Shown: positions 16,588-25,861 of the stretch, in pieces
Position numbering within the stretch: position 1 is the stretch's first letter
Layout: each line of letters opens with the position of its first letter
Origin: a bacterium
GTDB taxonomy: Bacteria > Bacteroidota > Ignavibacteria > Kapaibacteriales > UBA2268
NCBI GenBank assembly: GCA_030431515.1
Contig: JAUIIX010000014.1
Location: 1-51,929 of the forward strand
Direction: 5' to 3'
DNA: 51,929 bases
Notes under the pieces: model-generated
Database searches by the model: none
Seen by the model: only the letters and a program-made list of their open reading frames with translations
What the model was told of the DNA's origin: nothing
Made by a program: the position numbers and the translations under genes

Positions 16588-17659
16588 AATACTAATTAAT
16601 AAACAGAATCTCTTAAACAATTTAAAAATAATTAGAGAACATTCTCAAAAGCAAGTCATTCCCTTAATAAAATCAAATGCTTATGGACATGGTCAACTAA
16701 AAGTTGCAAATATTCTAAGAAATCAAGATGTATATGCACTCGGGATTGCTTACACCAATGAAGCTATATATTTAAGAGAAAATAATATTAACAATAGATT
16801 GTTTATATCAGTTCCTATTTCTAATAATGATGTAGATGATGCTATAAAGTATAACTTAATTCCTTCGATTGATCGTATTGAAATCCTAATAAAATTAAAT
16901 GAAACAGCTGAAAAAAATAATAAAATTGTAGATTTCCATCTCTTTATAAATACTGGAATGAATCGTGATGGTGCAAATGAAAAAGAACTGATTGAAATTG
17001 TAAATTATCTTCCTCAACTTAAAAATATAAATCTTGCAGCAACATTAAGTCATTTTGCAAGTTCAGATAATATAGATTACTCAACAAAACAAATCAATGA
17101 ATTTAATCGACTTTTAGATAAATCAAATTTGTCAGATTATCCTAAACATATATCAAATAGTGGTGGTATATTCAATCTTGATAATTCAGAATTTGATTTT
17201 GTAAGACCAGGAATATCCCTTTACGGAATAATGCCAGACAATGCACAAGCTAAAAATCTTGGATTAAAACCAGTAATGGAATTAAAAACAACAATAAAAA
17301 ATATATTTGAATTAGAAAAAGGAGATTTTGCAGGTTATAGTTTTAGATTTCAAGCCGATAAAAAAACGAAAGTTGCAATAATGCCAATCGGTTATGGTGA
17401 TGGGTATTCATTCTTGTTTTCAAATAATTCTAAATGTATAATAAAAAATCAATTTGCAAACATAGTTGGCTCTGTATGTATGGATTTAATAATTTGCGAC
17501 GTTACAGAAATAGACTGCGAAATAGGAGATGAAGTAATCTTAATAGGGAAGAGTGAAGAAAAAGAAATCACAGTAAATGATTTAGCATCATACATTAACA
17601 CCAACCCTTATGAAATCACAACTTCATTAAAAAGAAGAATTTTAAGGGAAGTGATATAG
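16574..17659 (+). CDS. alr: Alanine racemase
   Basis: 361 residues, fold type III PLP enzyme. The PLP lysine sits in LIKSNAYGHG (K33), the phosphate/ring site in FDFVRPGISLYG, the second catalytic base Tyr in FAGYSFRF (Y255), and the conserved SVCMDL and IGYGDGY blocks follow. It makes D-alanine for peptidoglycan. Catalytic positions are kept, although several blocks vary (AGYSFRF where SYGRTF-like is common). It is divergent from the lipoprotein-pgeF pair, with 69 bases between the starts. No clear Shine-Dalgarno precedes the ATG. The organism's MurF/Alr fusion, if any, is not visible. Confidence 0.93.
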   Translation: MRNTKILINKQNLLNNLKIIREHSQKQVIPLIKSNAYGHGQLKVANILRNQDVYALGIAYTNEAIYLRENNINNRLFISVPISNNDVDDAIKYNLIPSIDRIEILIKLNETAEKNNKIVDFHLFINTGMNRDGANEKELIEIVNYLPQLKNINLAATLSHFASSDNIDYSTKQINEFNRLLDKSNLSDYPKHISNSGGIFNLDNSEFDFVRPGISLYGIMPDNAQAKNLGLKPVMELKTTIKNIFELEKGDFAGYSFRFQADKKTKVAIMPIGYGDGYSFLFSNNSKCIIKNQFANIVGSVCMDLIICDVTEIDCEIGDEVILIGKSEEKEITVNDLASYINTNPYEITTSLKRRILREVI

Positions 17660-18272
17660 ATTTTAATTTAAACAACAAGTTATTTTTTTTAACTATATAA
17701 AGAATCACTATATGCTATTTAACTTTAATTTTATCTTATTAATTTCTTGAGTTTTTTAATTGTAATTTTACTTTTTTCATATCATTCTGAAATATAGATA
17801 AACACAGAATCTTGTGTTATATCATATCGACTTCGCTTATTTACACTAAAATTGCAGTATTTGCAGTTTTTTGCAGTCATTTTTTTATGAAATTTGGTGT
17901 TTTTTACCCTTTTTATTGTTTCTAATTTGTTATTATTTATTGCTTTATGAAGTTTTTGCAGTAAAACTGGTGTTTTTTTGTTTTTCAAAGAACTGGTTAA
18001 GAATTACGTTTGACATTCTTGGGAGATTCTTCAATTCGCTCAGAATGACATTCTCTTTTTTAAAAAGATGGATTCCAAGCTACGCACTAAATGACAAAAT
18101 AAAAGATTCTGAAACAAGTTCAGAATGACAAGGCCAAAATTAATATAATAATAGTTCTTATAAAGTTTTTTATTTTAGAATATTTTTAATTTATTTTTAA
18201 AGATATAAGGTTTATAAATAATATTTTTATTTGTTCTGAGATGACAAAATATATTTAAAGAATTTTAGACAT
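17660..18272. other. Intergenic region with dispersed repeats
   Basis: About 610 bases without a credible gene. It holds three close TTGCAGT words at 17852-17877, a fourth at 17957, and CATTCTGA/GCGAAG-family copies near 18024-18131. The open frames on both strands run over low-complexity T-rich DNA and the repeats. Confidence 0.6.
18024..18131. repeat. CATTCTGA/GCGAAG family repeats
   Basis: AGATTCTTCAATTCGCTCAG-AATGACATTCTC at 18024, a worn copy with GGATTCCAAGCTACGCACTA-AATGAC, and AGATTCTGAAACAAGTTCAG-AATGACA at 18104. They belong to the same family as the copies at 3.5, 5.4-5.9 and 26.5 kb. Confidence 0.65.
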
Positions 18273-18297
18273 AAAAAAAAGGAGGCAATTTGCCTCC
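18273..18297 (-). terminator. Rho-independent terminator of nuoAB
   Basis: GGAGGCA-ATT-TGCCTCC (18281-18297) is a perfect 7-bp stem followed on the minus strand by eight T residues. It lies 26 bases after the nuoB stop and closes the unit after only two nuo genes. Confidence 0.88.
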
Positions 18298-18323
18298 TCT
18301 CATTTAAAATATATAATTATATA

Positions 18324-18905
18324 TTAATCTTTAGATAAACCGTGTAAATTCTTAACACCGTGAAATTTACTTTCAAAGTATTCTTGTTTAGGTGTATGTG
18401 ATACATCTTTACCAAGATTTACTATTGGTGGATGGAATTTTTTGTCAAGTTTATCTTGTATAGTCATTATTGCTTTGATTACTGCCTCTGGTCTTGGCGG
18501 ACAACCTGATACATAAGCATCTACAGGTAAAAATTTATCAATACCTTGTACTACCGAATATGATCTAAACATACCACCAGTTGATGCGCAAACACCCATA
18601 GAGATTACCCATTTTGGATCTGGCATTTGGTCGTAAATTCTTCTTACTACGTGAGCCATTTTATAAGTTACTGTTCCAGCAACTAATAAAATATCTGCTT
18701 GTCTTGGAGTCATTCTCATTACCTCAGAACCAAAACGAGCAACATCAAAACGAGCCGCACCCATTGCCATCATCTCAATTGCACAACAAGAAATACCTAA
18801 TGGCATAGGCCATAAAGCATTTTTTTGTCCCCATTTAATTACTTGTTCGATTGAAGTGGTAAAAAATCCATTGTCTTCTAAAGACTTTTCAATTCCTAAT
18901 CCCAT
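18324..18905 (-). CDS. nuoB: NADH-quinone oxidoreductase subunit B
   Basis: 193 residues. The ligands of iron-sulfur cluster N2 are all present: the tandem cysteines in [10 protein letters not shown] (C40, C41), C106 in GVCASTGG and C135 in SGCPPRPEA. It is the peripheral-arm subunit that passes electrons to quinone. AGGAGG lies 6 bases before the ATG, within the end of nuoA, and the two frames overlap by 10 bases. Its C-terminal tail (about 155-193) is longer than the core needs. nuoC/D do not follow, and a terminator lies directly downstream. Confidence 0.97.
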   Translation of the reverse strand: MGLGIEKSLEDNGFFTTSIEQVIKWGQKNALWPMPLGISCCAIEMMAMGAARFDVARFGSEVMRMTPRQADILLVAGTVTYKMAHVVRRIYDQMPDPKWVISMGVCASTGGMFRSYSVVQGIDKFLPVDAYVSGCPPRPEAVIKAIMTIQDKLDKKFHPPIVNLGKDVSHTPKQEYFESKFHGVKNLHGLSKD

Positions 18906-19267
18906 TTCATTCCTCCTTTTTTAATTTCATAGTAAAGACCAACTAATAAGATTACGATAAATATAATTGCCGCAACTAAAGCTGGAATCCCTAATTCTCT
19001 CATTTGTACAGCCCAAGGATATAAGAAAACAACTTCGATATCAAATACTATAAAACTTACTGCAGTCATATAGAATTTAATAGAAAATCTTTCTTGAGCA
19101 GTTCCAATTGGAACCATCCCAGATTCATAAGTAGTTTGTTTACCTTTTGTTCCCCTTTTTGCACCTAATATCTCAGATAAAAGCACGAATTGGAAGCCAA
19201 AAAACAAACCTAAAAGAACCATCACTATTAAAGGAATATATTCCCAAAGAATATTTAACTCAGACAT
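18896..19267 (-). CDS. nuoA: NADH-quinone oxidoreductase subunit A
   Basis: 123 residues with three transmembrane helices (about 9-31, 62-84, 92-114) and the conserved loop [20 protein letters not shown] followed by [12 protein letters not shown]. It is a membrane-arm subunit near the quinone site of complex I. An AAGGA site lies 7 bases before the ATG. It is the first gene of the nuoAB unit, with a well-formed promoter upstream. Confidence 0.96.
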   Translation of the reverse strand: MSELNILWEYIPLIVMVLLGLFFGFQFVLLSEILGAKRGTKGKQTTYESGMVPIGTAQERFSIKFYMTAVSFIVFDIEVVFLYPWAVQMRELGIPALVAAIIFIVILLVGLYYEIKKGGMKWD

Positions 19268-19304
19268 TATTATCCTTTTCTTTGAATTTGTGTTTTTTCA
19301 ACTT

Positions 19305-19335
19305 CAAATATAAAGGAATATTATTTATTATCAAA
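19305..19335 (-). promoter_or_regulatory. Promoter of nuoAB
   Basis: On the minus strand, TTTG (19332-19335), a 19-bp spacer and TATATTTG (19305-19312) match the Bacteroidota TTTG/TAnnTTTG consensus about 38 bases before the nuoA ATG. Confidence 0.6.
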
Positions 19336-19415
19336 GATTAATTTAAAAAAATATTTAACATTTTTATTTTTGATGATTTTTCTTAGGTCTATTTTTATGA
19401 ATTTTAAACTAAAAA

Positions 19416-19447
19416 TTTGTTTTGTATACAAAACATTTTTAATTTTG
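19416..19447 (+). promoter_or_regulatory. Promoter with 16-bp palindromic operator, di-haem/Rieske/porin operon
   Basis: TTTG (19416-19419), a 20-bp spacer and TAATTTTG (19440-19447) form a good Bacteroidota-type promoter. The spacer contains GTTTTGTATACAAAAC (19419-19434), a perfect 16-bp palindrome placed where a dimeric repressor would block polymerase. No regulator gene adjoins it, so the binding factor is unknown. Confidence 0.6.
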
Positions 19448-19498
19448 CGAACATAATAATTAAAAATTTATCTTTAATATTTAAACAAGTAATGTAAA

Positions 19499-20689
19499 AT
19501 GAAATTTAAACTAATTACTATATTTATTTCTGTATTTGTAATTTTTATTTCATGTGATAAACTATTACCTCCAGCTCCAGAAGAATCTGAAATCTTAGAC
19601 GGTCCTATGGAGAATCTTAGCTATGAACAACGGTTACAATTCTTAAGAGGTGATGATGCGTTTAATGAAGTTTTTACAAAAGAAAGTGGTTTAGGACCTA
19701 TTTTTGTTGCTAATAGTTGTGCTTCTTGTCATTCAGGAGATGGCAAAGGACACCCTTTTACTACTCTTACTCGTTTTGGTCAAGATGATACTACTGGTAA
19801 TAAATATTTGAATCAAGGTGGAAATCAGTTACAACATCGGGCATTACCTGGGTATAAGCCAGAAACTCTTCCAGAAGGCGCCTCACATTCAGACTTTATT
19901 GCTCCAGCTGTTACTGGTCTGGGCTTTCTTGCTTATTTAACTGATGAAAGTATTATTGAAATGTCTGACCCAAATGACGCAAATGGAGATGGAATTTCAG
20001 GAGTAGTTAATTGGATTGAGATACCAGATTATATTAATCCCAGTACATCTGCAATTAGTCAAAATGGAAAGTATATTGGTAGGTTTGGCAAAAAAGCATC
20101 TGCATATAATTTATTACATCAAACTGTTGGTGCGTACAATCAAGATATGGGGATTGCTAGTTTTTTTAATCCTATTGATGTTTATTCAAATTTAGAGATA
20201 GAGCCAGAAGTTTCAAATCAAACAATTTATGACTTAGATTTTTATCTTCACACTTTAAAAGCACCTATTCAAAGAAATCAAAATAATCCTGAAGTTATAA
20301 AAGGAAAAGTTATATTTGGACAAATTAATTGTGGATCTTGTCATAAAGAAACTCTACGAACGGGATATTCTCCTATTGAAGCATTGTCTAATAAAGAGTT
20401 TCATCCATATACTGATTTACTACTTCATGATATGGGTTCAGAATTAGATGATAATTATACAGAAGGTAGTGCATTAACTTCTGAATGGAGAACTCCAGCA
20501 TTATGGGGTTTAGGCTTATCTGCAGATTCACAGGGTGGTCAATATTATTTAATGCACGATGGAAGAGCAAGAAGTATTGAAGAAGCAATATTATTTCATG
20601 GTGGTGAAGCAGAAAGAAGTAAGAATTTATATTTAGAATTGAATAAAGAAGATAAAAACAGTTTAATCAAATTTTTAAAGTCCTTATAA
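19499..20689 (+). CDS. Di-haem oxidoreductase (DUF1111 / thiol-oxidoreductase-like) lipoprotein
   Basis: 396 residues with a lipobox (IFISC, C19). Two c-type haem sites are present, CASCH (C74, C77, H78) and CGSCH (C278, C281, H282). Between and after them are the family blocks RALPGYKPETLPEGASHSD-like, GDGISGVVNW, GRFGKKA and HDGRARSIEEAILFHGGEA. This identifies the di-haem oxidoreductase family related to MauG/cytochrome c peroxidases and often called DUF1111. It acts outside the inner membrane in electron transfer; the substrate is not known. Its stop overlaps the Rieske gene start by one base (TAATG), the first step of a three-gene operon. Confidence 0.9.
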   Translation: MKFKLITIFISVFVIFISCDKLLPPAPEESEILDGPMENLSYEQRLQFLRGDDAFNEVFTKESGLGPIFVANSCASCHSGDGKGHPFTTLTRFGQDDTTGNKYLNQGGNQLQHRALPGYKPETLPEGASHSDFIAPAVTGLGFLAYLTDESIIEMSDPNDANGDGISGVVNWIEIPDYINPSTSAISQNGKYIGRFGKKASAYNLLHQTVGAYNQDMGIASFFNPIDVYSNLEIEPEVSNQTIYDLDFYLHTLKAPIQRNQNNPEVIKGKVIFGQINCGSCHKETLRTGYSPIEALSNKEFHPYTDLLLHDMGSELDDNYTEGSALTSEWRTPALWGLGLSADSQGGQYYLMHDGRARSIEEAILFHGGEAERSKNLYLELNKEDKNSLIKFLKSL

Positions 20690-21129
20690 TGAATAGAAAA
20701 GAATTTTTAAAATCTTTAGCAATAATATGTATAGGTGCTCCATCTCTTATGGTCTTGAACCAGAGTTGTTCCCAAACCAAATATTATGCTAATGCTGTTT
20801 TTCAAGAAGATAAAATTATTATTAATAAATCTGAGTTTAGTTATATTTTAGATAATAAAACTCAAACTAGAAATCAGATATTTATAAATAGTAATAAATT
20901 AAAATTTCCTATTTGTATTATTGATAAATCAAATGGAAATTATGAAGCATTACTAATGAAATGTACCCATAAAGGATGTGAACTTAATCCAGCAGGAGAT
21001 TTTTTTGTTTGTCCTTGTCACGGAAGTGAATTTGATAATTCTGGAATAGTTTTAAGTCCTCCTGCTAATAAAAACCTTTTTAAATTCAAAATAGAAAACG
21101 ATGAAGAAAACTTATATATATACTATTAA
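20689..21129 (+). CDS. Rieske [2Fe-2S] protein, membrane/lipid-anchored
   Basis: 146 residues. The Rieske cluster ligands are complete: CTHKGC (C92, H94) and CPCHGSEFDNSG (C108, H111). The two extra cysteines (C97, C110) form the disulfide found in high-potential bc1-type Rieske proteins. The N-terminus NRKEFLKSLAIICIGAPSL is Tat-like (RK rather than RR), and NQSC (C27) could be a lipobox. No cytochrome b is nearby, so it is not an obvious bc1 subunit. Lying between a di-haem oxidoreductase and a porin, it probably passes electrons within that envelope system (inference). It overlaps the next gene by 29 bases. Confidence 0.9.
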   Translation: MNRKEFLKSLAIICIGAPSLMVLNQSCSQTKYYANAVFQEDKIIINKSEFSYILDNKTQTRNQIFINSNKLKFPICIIDKSNGNYEALLMKCTHKGCELNPAGDFFVCPCHGSEFDNSGIVLSPPANKNLFKFKIENDEENLYIYY

Positions 21130-22312
21130 AATAATAGCTTTACTTTTATTAATTTCTATTACAGAAGTAATTTCTCAAACTGATACTGTAAATCAGAAAT
21201 TAAACATGGATGCTGTTTATGATAGACCATTTTTGAAATTGGATAAACTGCCATTAGCGATTGGTGGATATTTGGAAGCGAATAGTCAATTTTCTCAAAC
21301 TGATGGTGTTAATGAAGGAATATCTTTCCAAGCAAGAAGATTAACATTGTTTTTCTCATCTACTATTGCAGATAGGATTAAGTTTTTATCAGAGATAGAG
21401 TTTGAAGATGGAACTAAAGAGATTAATATAGAATTTGCTGCAGTGGATATTGAATTATTTCCTTTGCTTAATATTAGAAGTGGGATAGTCATGAATCCAA
21501 TTGGGGCATTTAATCAAAATCATGATGGACCGAAATGGGAGTTTGTAGATAGGCCTCTTTCAGCTACTACTATAATACCTTCAACTTTATCAAATGTTGG
21601 AGTTGGTTTATTTGGTAAATATTATTTGAGTAATTGGATATTCGCTTATGAAGCATATTTAACAAATGGTTTTGATGATAAAATAATTGATAATGAAGAG
21701 AATAGAACTTCATTAGTTGCTGGTAAAAAGAATATTGATAAATTTGATGATAATTTTGGCACTTTACCTACTTATAGCGGTAAATTAGCTATTAGAAATA
21801 GAAAGATTGGTGAACTTGGAATATCATTTTTAAATGGAATTTATAATAAATGGCAAATAGATGGAGTTAGGGTTGATAATCAAAGGTATCTTTCTATTTT
21901 AGCTTTAGACTTTAATACAACACTATATAATAGAATAGATATTATTGGAGAATATTCGAAATTATGGATAAATATACCGGAAACTTATTCTAAGCAATAT
22001 GGTAATCAACAAAAAGGTTTCTACTTGGATATAATTGCAAATATTTATAAAGATAAAGTTTTATCCTGGGATAATGCTAAGTTAAATATAGGTGTTAGAG
22101 TTGAATATGTAGATTATAATATTGGAGAATTTACAGAAACAAATACAGAAATAGGTGATGAAATATGGGCAATAGTTCCAACAATATCATTTAGACCAGT
22201 AAGTACAACTGTAGTAAGATTTAATTATAGATATCAAAGTCAAGTTGATTTTTTGTATAATCCAGCAAGTAAATCTGGTGTAATTCAGTTAGGAATATCA
22301 AGTTATTTTTAA
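21101..22312 (+). CDS. Outer-membrane porin, phosphate-selective porin (OprO/P)-like
   Basis: 403 residues with a signal peptide (about 1-25, ending EVISQ). The start of the mature part (LPLAIGGYLEANSQFSQTDG, SFQARRLTLFFSSTIADRIK, FLSEIEFEDG) is the family entry of O/P-type porins, and alternating strands run to the C-terminal Phe (ISSYF) used for barrel insertion. It starts inside the Rieske gene, so all three proteins are made together. The barrel could supply the substrate of the di-haem enzyme, but the specificity is not visible. Confidence 0.82.
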   Translation: MKKTYIYTIKIIALLLLISITEVISQTDTVNQKLNMDAVYDRPFLKLDKLPLAIGGYLEANSQFSQTDGVNEGISFQARRLTLFFSSTIADRIKFLSEIEFEDGTKEINIEFAAVDIELFPLLNIRSGIVMNPIGAFNQNHDGPKWEFVDRPLSATTIIPSTLSNVGVGLFGKYYLSNWIFAYEAYLTNGFDDKIIDNEENRTSLVAGKKNIDKFDDNFGTLPTYSGKLAIRNRKIGELGISFLNGIYNKWQIDGVRVDNQRYLSILALDFNTTLYNRIDIIGEYSKLWINIPETYSKQYGNQQKGFYLDIIANIYKDKVLSWDNAKLNIGVRVEYVDYNIGEFTETNTEIGDEIWAIVPTISFRPVSTTVVRFNYRYQSQVDFLYNPASKSGVIQLGISSYF

Positions 22313-22340
22313 AATAAATTAAATTTTTTTCAACATTTCA

Positions 22341-22370
22341 TTGTTTATAAAAAAAAGTTTCATAATTTTG
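22341..22370 (+). promoter_or_regulatory. Promoter of the rplM ribosomal operon
   Basis: TTG (22341-22343), a 19-bp spacer and TAATTTTG (22363-22370) fit the Bacteroidota consensus exactly. The predicted start lies about 38 bases before the GTG of rplM. Confidence 0.65.
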
Positions 22371-22414
22371 TAGTCATTTTAGAATCGAAATAAAAATTTA
22401 TTGGGGATTTAATC

Positions 22415-22861
22415 GTGCAAACGCAAAAATTTACAAAGTCTTTGAGAAAAGAAGACGTCGTTAAAGACTGGCTAATTGTAGATGCTGCCGAACAAACAGT
22501 AGGTAGATTGGCATCACAAGTAGCAGCTTTAATACGAGGTAAGCATAAGCCTTGGTTTACACCGCATGTCGATTGTGGTGATTTTGTTATAGTAATTAAT
22601 GCAGACAAAATTAAAATGACAGGAAAAAGAGTTGAACAGAAAGAATATTTCAGTCATTCTGGCTACCCTGGAAGTGCAAAATTTACAACTTTCAAAGATA
22701 TGATGCAAAAAAAACCTGAAAGAGTTATTGAATTAGCTGTTAAAGGTATGTTACCTAAAAATAGATTAGGAAGATCAATGCATACTAATTTGAAAATATA
22801 TTCAGGTAACGAGCATCCACATGCTGCTCAACAACCAAAACAATTTAAATTAGATAATTAA
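22415..22861 (+). CDS. rplM: 50S ribosomal protein L13
   Basis: 148 residues, family length. Core signatures WLIVDAAEQTVGRLASQVA, LIRGKHKPWFTPHVDCGD, VINADKIKMTGKR and GMLPKNRLGR are clear. It starts with GTG, preceded by GGGG. The C-terminus YSGNEHPHAAQQP is the usual one. First gene of rplM-rpsI. Confidence 0.97.
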   Translation: MQTQKFTKSLRKEDVVKDWLIVDAAEQTVGRLASQVAALIRGKHKPWFTPHVDCGDFVIVINADKIKMTGKRVEQKEYFSHSGYPGSAKFTTFKDMMQKKPERVIELAVKGMLPKNRLGRSMHTNLKIYSGNEHPHAAQQPKQFKLDN

Positions 22862-22877
22862 ACGGAGCTGATTTTTT

Positions 22878-23267
22878 ATGGTTAAAACTTTTATTGGAAC
22901 AGGAAGAAGAAAAACTTCTGTTGCTCAAGTAAGGTTGGTTCAAGGTGCTGGTAAAATAACTATCAATACTAAACCAATTACTGAATATTTTCCATTAGCT
23001 TTTCAAAGAGAAGCTGTAATACAACCACTTAAAGTTGTAAAAATGGATAACAATTTTGATATTAATATTAAAGTTCATGGTGGTGGCTTAACTGGTCAGA
23101 TTGATTCTTGCCAATTAGGAATTTCTCGTGCTTTAATTCAATATGATGAAGAATTAAGATCTGCCCTTAGAGGTAAAGATTTACTTACTAGAGACCCTCG
23201 TATGGTTGAACGTAAGAAATATGGTCTCCACAAAGCAAGAAAGAGTGGACAATTCTCTAAACGTTAA
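22878..23267 (+). CDS. rpsI: 30S ribosomal protein S9
   Basis: 129 residues, ending in the invariant KKYGLHKARKSGQFSKR tail that reaches the P-site tRNA. GTGRRKTSVAQVRL and VHGGGLTGQ are also diagnostic. GGAG lies 11 bases before the ATG, 16 bases after rplM. Confidence 0.97.
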   Translation: MVKTFIGTGRRKTSVAQVRLVQGAGKITINTKPITEYFPLAFQREAVIQPLKVVKMDNNFDINIKVHGGGLTGQIDSCQLGISRALIQYDEELRSALRGKDLLTRDPRMVERKKYGLHKARKSGQFSKR

Positions 23268-23374
23268 TTTTTTTATTATTCATGTATCTCGACTTATTCG
23301 TGTGTGGTCTTTTTGATGATTGAGCGAATGAGAATGAAGGATGCAGAAGTTAAACACAATATATATAGGAATGT

Positions 23375-24196
23375 ATGAAACATTATGTAGAAATTGAGCA
23401 ATTGCTCAAAGCTGGTGCACACTTTGGTCACCTTACTCGTAGATGGAATCCTAAAATGGCTCCATTTATATTTACCGAGAAAAACGGTATTCACATCATT
23501 GATTTGAGAAAATCTCAAATTCTAATCAATATTGCTCGCGAAACTGCTTTCAATATTGCTGCTAAAGGTAGAAATATCTTATTTGTTGGTACTAAACAAC
23601 AAGCTAAAAATGTAGTAAAAGAAATTGCTGATAAATGTGGTTCTAATTATGTTATTGATAGATGGTTAGGTGGTATGTTAACTAACTTTGCTACTATCAG
23701 AAAAAGTATCAAAAGATTAGAGCAAATCGACAAAATGTCAGTTGATGGTACTTATGAAAAAATAAACAAGAAAGAACGTTTAATGCTTGATAGAGAAAAA
23801 GAACGTTTGAGAAAAGTTTTTGGTGGTATCGAAAATATGACTCGTTTGCCTGGTGCTATCTTTATTGTTGATATTCTTAGAGAACATCTTGCAGTTAAAG
23901 AAGCTAAATTATTAAACATTCCTGTTATCGGAATTGTTGATACAAATGCAGACCCTCATTTAATCAATACACCTATTCCTGCTAACGATGACTCTATTGC
24001 TTCTATCGAATTGATTACTAATATAATTGCTGAAGCAGTTATTGAAGGTAATGAAATCGCTAAAAGTAGAATGGCTGAACAAAAAGCTGAAGTTCATCTT
24101 GAAGGTAAAGAAGACGGCGGAGACGCTGACGCTAAATTTAAAAAGAAAATGCGTAGAAGAAAACCTTCTAACGCTCCTGCTCCTCAAGCAGATTAA
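23375..24196 (+). CDS. rpsB: 30S ribosomal protein S2
   Basis: 273 residues. S2 blocks LLKAGAHFGHLTRRWNPKM, FVGTKQQAK, RWLGGMLTNFATIRKS and NIPVIGIVDTNADP are present. After about residue 235 there is a charged tail (EGKEDGGDADAKFKKKMRRR-KPSNAPAPQAD) beyond the common core, as in several Bacteroidota-group S2 proteins. A 107-base spacer separates it from rpsI with no clear terminator, so it may share that transcript. A terminator follows. Confidence 0.97.
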   Translation: MKHYVEIEQLLKAGAHFGHLTRRWNPKMAPFIFTEKNGIHIIDLRKSQILINIARETAFNIAAKGRNILFVGTKQQAKNVVKEIADKCGSNYVIDRWLGGMLTNFATIRKSIKRLEQIDKMSVDGTYEKINKKERLMLDREKERLRKVFGGIENMTRLPGAIFIVDILREHLAVKEAKLLNIPVIGIVDTNADPHLINTPIPANDDSIASIELITNIIAEAVIEGNEIAKSRMAEQKAEVHLEGKEDGGDADAKFKKKMRRRKPSNAPAPQAD

Positions 24197-24203
24197 TTTT
24201 TTC

Positions 24204-24234
24204 AAAAAAGCATCAGTTATGGTGCTTTTTTTTA
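24204..24234 (+). terminator. Terminator/attenuator between rpsB and tsf
   Basis: AAAAAAGCATCA-GTTA-TGGTGCTTTTTTTT folds into a stem of at least 12 pairs with one G-T wobble and a T run. It lies 7 bases after the rpsB stop. Partial read-through would set the S2 to EF-Ts ratio. Confidence 0.75.
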
Positions 24235-24284
24235 ATTCAATTATTTTTGAAATTTATTAAAAAAACATTAAAGAGATTATTAAA

Positions 24285-25136
24285 ATGAAAATTACACCTC
24301 AAATGGTAAAAGAGCTTCGTGAAAGCACTGGTGCTGGAATGGCTGATTGTAAAAAAGCTTTAGAAGAAACACAAGGTAATTTTGAAGAAGCTGTAGAGTT
24401 TTTAAGAAAAAAAGGTGCAGCATCTGCAGCTAAAAGATCTGATAAAGAAGCAAATGAAGGTTTAATAGTTACTGTAAATAATGATGATAAAACAAAAACT
24501 GCTTTAGTTGCAGTTACTTGTGAAACTGATTTCGTTGCTAAAAATCAAGAATTTGTTGATTATGTTACTACTGTAGCTACTACTTTATTAAATAATACTG
24601 TAAAAACTGTTGAAGAATTATTAACTTTAAAAGTTGGTAAAGATACAATTCAAGATTTACATAATAGTATTTTAGCTAAATTTAGTGAGAAAATTGATAT
24701 TGCTAATATCAATGTTTATGAAACTACTGGATATATCGAGTCTTATATCCACGGTGGTGCTAAATTAGGTGTTTTATTAGATATTTCTTCTGCTAAATTA
24801 AATGATAATGCTAAACAATTAGTAAAAGATATAGCTATGCAAATTGCTGCTATGAAACCAGTTGCTGTTGATAGAAGCGGTGTTTCTACTGATACTTTAG
24901 ACAAAGAAGTTGAAATATACAAAGATCAAGCAATTCAAGAAGGTAAAAAACCTGAAATAGCTGAAAAAGTTGCACTTGGAAGAGTTGAAAAATTCTACAA
25001 AGAAAACTGTTTAATCGAACAAGTATTTGTTAAAGATTCTAAAAAATCTGTATCTGATATTCTTTCTGAAATTTCTAAAGAAATTGGTGAAGAAGTTAAG
25101 ATTAATAGATTTGAAAGAATTGCAATTGGCGAATAA
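24285..25136 (+). CDS. tsf: Elongation factor Ts
   Basis: 283 residues. The N-terminal UBA-like domain ([20 protein letters not shown]) and the TDFVA motif in [14 protein letters not shown], which contacts EF-Tu, are intact, followed by [12 protein letters not shown]. It exchanges GDP on EF-Tu. pyrH starts 2 bases after its stop. Confidence 0.97.
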   Translation: MKITPQMVKELRESTGAGMADCKKALEETQGNFEEAVEFLRKKGAASAAKRSDKEANEGLIVTVNNDDKTKTALVAVTCETDFVAKNQEFVDYVTTVATTLLNNTVKTVEELLTLKVGKDTIQDLHNSILAKFSEKIDIANINVYETTGYIESYIHGGAKLGVLLDISSAKLNDNAKQLVKDIAMQIAAMKPVAVDRSGVSTDTLDKEVEIYKDQAIQEGKKPEIAEKVALGRVEKFYKENCLIEQVFVKDSKKSVSDILSEISKEIGEEVKINRFERIAIGE

Positions 25137-25138
25137 AT

Positions 25139-25852
25139 ATGTCTTCAAAATATAAAAGAGTATTATTAAAGCTAAGTGGTGAATCTCTTATGGGTTCACA
25201 AAACTTTGGTATTGACCCTGATGCTCTTAATGGCTTTGCCGATCAAGTTGTTGATGCTCACAAAATGGGTGTTGAGATAGGAATAGTAATTGGCGGTGGC
25301 AATATATTCAGAGGTGTTCAAGCATCTGCACACGGTATTCATAAAGTATCAGGTGATCAAATGGGTATGTTAGCAACAGTTATCAATAGTATTGCATTTC
25401 AAAACACATTAGAAGATAGAGGCATACAAACAAGATTGCAAACTGCTATTAAAATGGAACAAATTGCTGAACCATTTATAAGAAGAAGAGCTATTAGACA
25501 TTTAGAAAAAGGTAGAGTAGTAATATTTGGAGCTGGAACTGGTAATCCGTACTTTACAACTGATACTGCTGCAGTATTAAGAGCAATCGAAATTGAAGCA
25601 GATTTAGTAGTAAAAGGTACAAGAGTAAATGGTATTTACGATTGTGATCCAGAAAAGAACGATAATGCGGTACTCTTTGATGATATTACTTTTAAAGAAG
25701 TTATGGAAAAAGACTTAAGAGTTATGGACCATACTGCTATTACACTTTGTAGTGAAAATAAATTGCATCTTAAAGTTATTAATATGAATACAAAAGGTAA
25801 TCTTATTAAAATGCTAAAAGGTGAAAAAATTGGAACAAGCATAAATAATTAA
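25139..25852 (+). CDS. pyrH: Uridylate (UMP) kinase
   Basis: 237 residues, amino-acid-kinase fold. [46 protein letters not shown] and [16 protein letters not shown] are the nucleotide and substrate sites. It phosphorylates UMP to UDP. It sits between tsf and frr in the conserved order. Confidence 0.97.
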   Translation: MSSKYKRVLLKLSGESLMGSQNFGIDPDALNGFADQVVDAHKMGVEIGIVIGGGNIFRGVQASAHGIHKVSGDQMGMLATVINSIAFQNTLEDRGIQTRLQTAIKMEQIAEPFIRRRAIRHLEKGRVVIFGAGTGNPYFTTDTAAVLRAIEIEADLVVKGTRVNGIYDCDPEKNDNAVLFDDITFKEVMEKDLRVMDHTAITLCSENKLHLKVINMNTKGNLIKMLKGEKIGTSINN

Positions 25853-25861
25853 AGGTGAATT

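Noticed and set aside
17782-18128. Open frames on both strands between alr and nuoB
   Set aside because: Low-complexity T-rich DNA and repeat copies; no starts with ribosome sites.
23268-23374. Structured leader of rpsB
   Set aside because: Only short, weak pairings were found; no convincing stem was seen by eye.
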